DNA from: Streptomyces sp. NBC_00448
GTDB lineage: Bacteria; Actinomycetota; Actinomycetes; Streptomycetales; Streptomycetaceae
Direction of reading: 5' to 3'
DNA: 64,000 bases
NCBI RefSeq assembly: GCF_036014115.1
Contig: NZ_CP107913.1
Location: forward strand, 8,301,501-8,365,500
In this document: in pieces, positions 59,862-64,000 of the stretch
How the letters are laid out: each line of letters begins with the position of its first letter
Numbering within the stretch: the stretch's first letter is position 1
Notes under the pieces: model-generated
Seen by the model: the letters and a program-made list of their open reading frames with translations, nothing else
Databases searched by the model: none
Told to the model about the DNA's origin: nothing
Program-made: the position numbers and the translations under genes

Positions 59862-60836
59862 ATGAGCACACCGGCGACTCGTCCGGGTCGTGCGGCGGGC
59901 GACGCGGACGACCCGCGGATGGACTACTGCTCGACCTGCCGTCGTACCCTCAACGGCGCCTTCATGTGCCCGGGTTGCGGTGCCTACGCGCCCGACATCG
60001 ACCCGCGCGGCCCGGCCGGGCGGGCACCGGCCGACCTGCCGCCCGTGGACGGCGACCCCGTGGACGACCTCGCGGCGGAGCCGGACGGCGCGCCCGCCCC
60101 CGAGGCGCCGACGGTGTCCATCCCGGCCGTCCCCGCGGCGCCCGAGACGCCGTACGACCGCGACCGCGAACGGCTCCCGGCGCCACGCGGGTCCGCCACC
60201 GCAGAGCCGACGGCGCCGCGCCCGGACGCGCCTTCCGCCGACGCCTCCCCGGCCGGCCCGCCCTCGGCCAAGGTGGCGCTGCCCCCGGAGCGGCCCGACC
60301 CGGCCGGAGCGCCCGAGGTCTCCGCGACCTCAGCCTCCCGCACGCCCGGCGCCGGCCCGCAGCCGACCCCGGGCACCGGCCCGGAACCGCTCGACGAGCG
60401 GCGCCGCAGGAACCGCCGCCGCGCCGCGGTCGTCGCCGCGTTCGCACTGGTCGGGGGCGGCGTAGCCGCGGCGGTCATATCCGCCGGCTCCTCCTCGACC
60501 CCGCCCGCCGCGTCCGTCCCGGACGACCCCTCGCCGCATGGCACTTCGGCGCCGGCCGCCGCCGCCCCCGCCTCCAGCGCGCCGCCCCGCAGCCCCTTCA
60601 CCGGGCACCCCCGCACCTCGGCCGGACGCCCGCCCGCCGCAGGCTCCGGCAAAGCCGCCTCCTCCGCCCCCGCCACACCCCGGGCAGCGGGCACCACGGC
60701 CTCCGGCAGCGTCACCACCCCCAGCACCGGTACGTCCGCACCGCAGTCCGCGTCGCCCACCGGCACCCCGACCTCCGCACCCCCCACCACCCCGTCAGGC
60801 AAGCCGCCCTGCGTGCTGGGCATCTGCCTGCACTGA
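59862..60836 (+). CDS. Zinc-ribbon single-TM protein (SCO2400-like)
   Basis: A 324-residue protein whose N-terminus MDYCSTCRRTLNGAFMCPGCGAYAPD is a zinc ribbon of two CxxC knuckles like the Streptomyces SCO2400 family. A Pro/Ala/Thr-rich region follows, a basic RRRRNRRR stop segment, a transmembrane helix (AAVVAAFALVGGGVAAAVIS, about 203-222), and a long Ser/Thr/Pro-rich outer region that ends CVLGICLH. Topology would put the zinc ribbon in the cytosol and the Pro-rich tail outside. Function unknown. GGAG precedes the ATG at 59862. Confidence 0.8.
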   Translation: MSTPATRPGRAAGDADDPRMDYCSTCRRTLNGAFMCPGCGAYAPDIDPRGPAGRAPADLPPVDGDPVDDLAAEPDGAPAPEAPTVSIPAVPAAPETPYDRDRERLPAPRGSATAEPTAPRPDAPSADASPAGPPSAKVALPPERPDPAGAPEVSATSASRTPGAGPQPTPGTGPEPLDERRRRNRRRAAVVAAFALVGGGVAAAVISAGSSSTPPAASVPDDPSPHGTSAPAAAAPASSAPPRSPFTGHPRTSAGRPPAAGSGKAASSAPATPRAAGTTASGSVTTPSTGTSAPQSASPTGTPTSAPPTTPSGKPPCVLGICLH

Positions 60837-60868
60837 CCCGCGCCCGCACCCGCCCCAGCACGTCGCCG

Positions 60869-63148
60869 TCAGGAGTCGCCGGCGGTCAGGGTGTCGGCGA
60901 GGCTGGTCGCGAACAGCGTGGTGCCGGCGCCGCCGCGCGGATGGACGTGGTCGATCCACAGCAGGCCCAGATGGGTGGCGACGGTGGAGTACCAGTCGTC
61001 CAGGAGCACTTCGGGGTGGTCGGCGTGGTAGTCGCGCACCGCGCTGTTGACGCTGTCCTGCCACGGGAACGGCCCGCGTACGGTGGTCAGTACGATCCGG
61101 CGGTCGCCGACCACGGCGCGGACGTGGTCCACGTCCTCCGTGCTGAACGTCGCGTTGGTGCCGAGCGCCAGCACGACGGTGCCGCGCAGCCGGTGCTGGG
61201 CCAGGAGCTGCGCGCAGATGTCGGGGGCGTCCTCCATCATCCGCCCGACCTGGGCGTAGAGCTGGATGCCGGGCAGCACCCGGTGCAGATCCTGCGCGGA
61301 GCCCAGCGTGATCGAGTCGCCGATCATCGTGATGTCGCTGCCGTCGACCGTGCCGGGCGCGAGGGAAGGCGCCGCGGAGGGGGACCGCTCGGGCGGCGCC
61401 GACGCGCCCGGGTCGGCGGGAGGCGCGGGCACCGGGGCCGGGGGAGACGCCGGGTCCGCCGCCGTACCGGACGAGCCGTGGGGCGCGGCGAAGTGGGCGT
61501 CCCCGCCGCCCTTCCCGGCGAGCGTCGCCTCGTACTTCGCCCCGGCCTGCAACTGGCTCTGCAGGGCGCTGGGCGCCGACGCCGGACTGACCAGCACCGC
61601 GGCCGCCGCGAGCGCGACCGCGCCGACCACCACCGCCAGTGCCGGGTGCCGCCTGACCACCCGGGCCCGCGGAGCCGTACGGTGCGCGAGTCGCAGCAAG
61701 GCCGCCGGTGCCGGGAGCAGTCCGGCCGCTGCCTGCCCTTGCCGCGCCTTCTCGTCCGGCGGAAGTGCCCCGCCGGCCCGCGGAATCGTCGTGTCCCGCC
61801 CGGCCGTCCCGCCGTGCCCCGCCGTTCCGCCGTGCGTCGCTGTCCCGCCGTGCCCCGCCGTTCCGCCGCGCGTCGCCCTACGGTCCGGCTGCCGGCGCAG
61901 GGCCGCGGCGATCGGCCGCTGCACCAGCCGCTGGCCGGCGACGGCGAGGAGCAGCGGCGCGAGGAGTTCCACCGCGCGTACGGCCGTGGAGGTGTCGGGC
62001 CACAGGGCGTTCGCGGTCACGACGACCGGCCAGTGCCACAGGTAGAGCCCGTAGGAGTGCCGGCCGAGCAGCCGCAGCGGTGCGGTGTCCAGCAGCCGCG
62101 GCTGCGCGTCGAGCGCGCAGCCCGCGCACACCACCGTGGTGGCCAGCGCGACCACCGCGAAGCCCCACCCGTACATCACGCCGTTGCCCGGGCCGAGTAC
62201 GGCGAAGCCGGCCAGCGCCGCGAGCGCGGTGCGCACCGCGGCCCGGCCGCGGTGCGGCAGCCGGGCGGCGTAGCGGGTCAGCGCGGGCAGGGCCAGCGCG
62301 GCGGCGCAGCCCGCGAGGAGCGCGCCGCAGTGCGAGTCGGTGCCGAAGTACGCCCGGGAGCCGCCGGCGGCGCCGGGGCCGAGCGCGTGCATCCGCCACA
62401 GCGACGTCGCCGCGCCGCCGGCGGCGAGTACCGCGAGGGTCCCGGTCAGCAGCGGCCGGCGGCGGCCGCGCGCGAGCGGCAGGAGGACGGCCAGCAGCAG
62501 CGGCCAGACCAGGTAGAACTGCTCCTCCACGCTCAGCGACCACAGGTGCTGGAGCAGCGGCGGGCTGCCGAAGTGGTGGAAGTAGTCGGCGCCCTGGTGG
62601 ATCTGCCACCAGTTGTTGACGAACGCCAGCGAGGCCAGGGTGTCGCCGCGCAGGCCGTCGCCGATGCCGGTGCCGCGTCCCGCGGTGAGCCGCGCGGCCA
62701 CCGCGCAGGCGGTCAGCACCAGCAGCAGTTCGGGCAGGAGCCGGACCGCGCGGCGCCGCCAGAACCCGCCGAGCCCGATCCGGCCGTCCCGCCGGTGCTC
62801 GGCCAGGAGCAGATGGGTGATCAGGAAGCCGCTGATACCGAAGAAGACGTCCACGCCGAGGTAGCCGCCGGGCAGCCAGTCCGGGTCCACGTGGTACGCG
62901 ACGACGGCCGCGACGGCGAGCGCGCGCAGCCCGTCCAGGCCGGCGAGTCGCTGACCTCGGGCCGGTGGCCCGGATCTCCGGGAGGCGTTCCGGTCGGCGT
63001 TCCGGTCAGCCACCTGGCCGGTTTCCGGGCTGCTGTCCTTACGGGGCCCCGGGCCGATGTCCTTGCGGGGCGCGGGTGGGTCCGCCGGTCCGTGCAGGGG
63101 GGAGGCGGCGGGGGGACGGGACTCGGGCAGCGGGGCAGACGAAGGCAC
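60869..63148 (-). CDS. OatA-like acyltransferase: AT3 membrane domain plus SGNH domain
   Basis: A 759-residue protein. The N-terminal ~65 residues are Pro-rich and cytosolic. The AT3 membrane domain (about 66-420) has GLDGLRALAVAAVVAYHVDPDWLPGGYLGVDVFFGISGFLIT and the R/W-rich GGFWRRRAVRLLPELLL. A linker with GGTAGHGGTATHGG repeats (encoded by tandem CCGCCGTGCCCCGCCGTT-like DNA at about 61795-61880) precedes a last helix, then an SGNH esterase domain with GDSITLGS and the DHVHP His/Asp. OatA-type proteins O-acylate peptidoglycan or other glycans outside the cell. The GTG start at 63148 is uncertain. Confidence 0.9.
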   Translation of the reverse strand: MPSSAPLPESRPPAASPLHGPADPPAPRKDIGPGPRKDSSPETGQVADRNADRNASRRSGPPARGQRLAGLDGLRALAVAAVVAYHVDPDWLPGGYLGVDVFFGISGFLITHLLLAEHRRDGRIGLGGFWRRRAVRLLPELLLVLTACAVAARLTAGRGTGIGDGLRGDTLASLAFVNNWWQIHQGADYFHHFGSPPLLQHLWSLSVEEQFYLVWPLLLAVLLPLARGRRRPLLTGTLAVLAAGGAATSLWRMHALGPGAAGGSRAYFGTDSHCGALLAGCAAALALPALTRYAARLPHRGRAAVRTALAALAGFAVLGPGNGVMYGWGFAVVALATTVVCAGCALDAQPRLLDTAPLRLLGRHSYGLYLWHWPVVVTANALWPDTSTAVRAVELLAPLLLAVAGQRLVQRPIAAALRRQPDRRATRGGTAGHGGTATHGGTAGHGGTAGRDTTIPRAGGALPPDEKARQGQAAAGLLPAPAALLRLAHRTAPRARVVRRHPALAVVVGAVALAAAAVLVSPASAPSALQSQLQAGAKYEATLAGKGGGDAHFAAPHGSSGTAADPASPPAPVPAPPADPGASAPPERSPSAAPSLAPGTVDGSDITMIGDSITLGSAQDLHRVLPGIQLYAQVGRMMEDAPDICAQLLAQHRLRGTVVLALGTNATFSTEDVDHVRAVVGDRRIVLTTVRGPFPWQDSVNSAVRDYHADHPEVLLDDWYSTVATHLGLLWIDHVHPRGGAGTTLFATSLADTLTAGDS

Positions 63149-63242
63149 GCTCCACCGTAGGAACGGCCCCGCCGGCCCCGCGCGTGCTGATCGACCATCA
63201 GAACTAACAGATCATCAGATCATCACCCGAACGTGCGAAGGG

Positions 63243-64000
63243 TCAGTAGAAGATCGGGCCGAGCGCCCCGCCGCCGGCCACCACCGGGTCGCCGTTGAGC
63301 GCGACGCTCTTCGGGCTCGCCAGGAACGTGATGACGTCCGCGACCTCCTCCGCCGTCACGAGCCGGCCGATCGAGATGCCCGCGGCGGCGGCGCGCTCCA
63401 CGTCCTCGACGCTCACGCCCCGGTTCGCCGCCATGGTGGCGAGGGTCTGCGGGGTCTTCTCGGTGCGGGTCAGACCGGGGTGGACCACGACCACGTTCAC
63501 GCCCTGCGGGCCGAGTTCGTCCGCGAGGTTCTTGCTCAGCGCGGCCACCGCCACGTTGCGTACCGAGCCGACCACCGAACCGGTCTGACGCGCCGCCAGC
63601 CCGCTGACGTTGATGATCCGGCCCCAGCCGCGCTCGGCCATGGCCGGCGCGAAGGCCCGCGCGGTGCGCAGATAGCCGCGCACCTTCACGTTGAACTCCT
63701 CCTCCAGCGTGTCCTCGGGGAAGCTGCCCGGGCTGGGCGTGGCGGCGGCGTTGACGAGGATGTCCACGCCGCCGAGCGCGCGGACCGCCTCCGCGGCGAG
63801 CGCCGCCACCGAGGCGTCGTCGCCGGTGTCGGCGGGCAGGCCGACCACCGTGCGGTCCGGGCCGGCGTGCGCGCGGACCGCCTCGACGGCGGCGGCGAGC
63901 GCGTCGGCGCCGCGCGCGACGAGTGCCACGTCGGCGCCTTCGGCGGCCAGCGCCTTGGCGGTGGCCAGCCCGATGCCCCGGCTGCCGCCGGTGACGACGG
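63243..64000 (-). CDS. Partial SDR oxidoreductase with altered active-site motif
   Basis: An SDR missing its first few residues beyond the right edge. The glycine motif is TGGSRGIG, with NAA at VDILVNAAATPSP and the catalytic Ser in INVSGLAARQTGS. Where YxxxK is expected the sequence is GSVRNVAVAALSKNLADEL; aligned on the following helix, both Tyr and Lys are replaced. I recall similar RNVAVAALTKN sequences in other actinobacterial SDRs, so this may be a non-classical subfamily. Ends LGPIFY at 63243. Confidence 0.85.
   Translation of the reverse strand, partial: VVTGGSRGIGLATAKALAAEGADVALVARGADALAAAVEAVRAHAGPDRTVVGLPADTGDDASVAALAAEAVRALGGVDILVNAAATPSPGSFPEDTLEEEFNVKVRGYLRTARAFAPAMAERGWGRIINVSGLAARQTGSVVGSVRNVAVAALSKNLADELGPQGVNVVVVHPGLTRTEKTPQTLATMAANRGVSVEDVERAAAAGISIGRLVTAEEVADVITFLASPKSVALNGDPVVAGGGALGPIFY

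Noticed and set aside
1..64000. tRNA, rRNA or prophage integration site
   Set aside because: No cloverleaf-like segment, rRNA sequence, integrase or phage structural gene was seen on either strand.

Overview
The window is very GC-rich (well above 70% by eye). It has frequent GTG starts, short Shine-Dalgarno sites, GC-rich hairpin terminators and dense gene packing. The gene families point to a Streptomyces-like actinomycete (Streptomycetaceae): XRE/DUF5753 with DUF397, a Roadblock protein, a DUF574-type methyltransferase, a SEDS protein closely resembling streptomycete RodA/FtsW paralogues, SURF1, an SCO2400-like zinc-ribbon protein, and several secreted polysaccharide- or protein-degrading enzymes. 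I see no rRNA, tRNA, CRISPR array, intact insertion sequence, prophage or biosynthetic gene cluster. It reads as ordinary chromosome with accessory patches and several decayed loci.

Layout. 1-5 kb: an azoreductase next to a partial SDR and divergent from an HxlR regulator, a probable lipoprotein, a scar made of a beheaded ECF sigma factor and an out-of-frame ricin-type lectin, and a GNAT acetyltransferase. 5-10.5 kb: a large secreted beta-helix protein with two palindromes upstream, and an FG-GAP lipoprotein. 10.5-16 kb: VOC protein, C45-type Ntn hydrolase, IS256 relic, flavin-type oxidase, exported intradiol dioxygenase, low-molecular-weight phosphatase and fructosamine-kinase-like protein. 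15.7-20.3 kb: an HTH-less DUF5753 regulator divergent from a membrane-anchored MazF-like protein, SRPBCC, an orphan SEDS protein and SURF1. 20.3-23.8 kb: a YczE-like membrane protein and an Asp/Glu racemase, divergent from a MocR regulator with a clear inverted repeat. 23.8-30.4 kb: DinB, cysteine hydrolase, APC transporter, alpha/beta hydrolase, LuxR regulator and unknowns. 30.5-34.3 kb: a regulatory divergon (Roadblock plus DUF5753-like against XRE, DUF397 and methyltransferase). 34.4-43.4 kb: S53 peptidase, a giant LuxR (LAL) regulator and a GH87 alpha-1,3-glucanase. 43.6-50.9 kb: photolyase coupled to an SDR/DUF2867 protein, ClC channel, SDR, deaminase and a PhzF-like protein. 51-56 kb: a secreted protein divergent from a two-gene operon of paralogous membrane proteins of unknown function. 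56-64 kb: DinB, a collapsed SDR/TetR pair, MarC, an MFS exporter behind a leader peptide and hairpin, a zinc-ribbon protein, an OatA-like acyltransferase and a partial SDR.

The two most novel-looking items are the candidate attenuator before the MFS exporter (8-codon ORF with a strong ribosome binding site, whose last codons form the 5' arm of a long hairpin) and the paralogous membrane-protein operon, in which one extracellular module occurs three times and both proteins end in a Cys-containing cytosolic domain. Functions are inferred from reading motifs only; no database search was possible.
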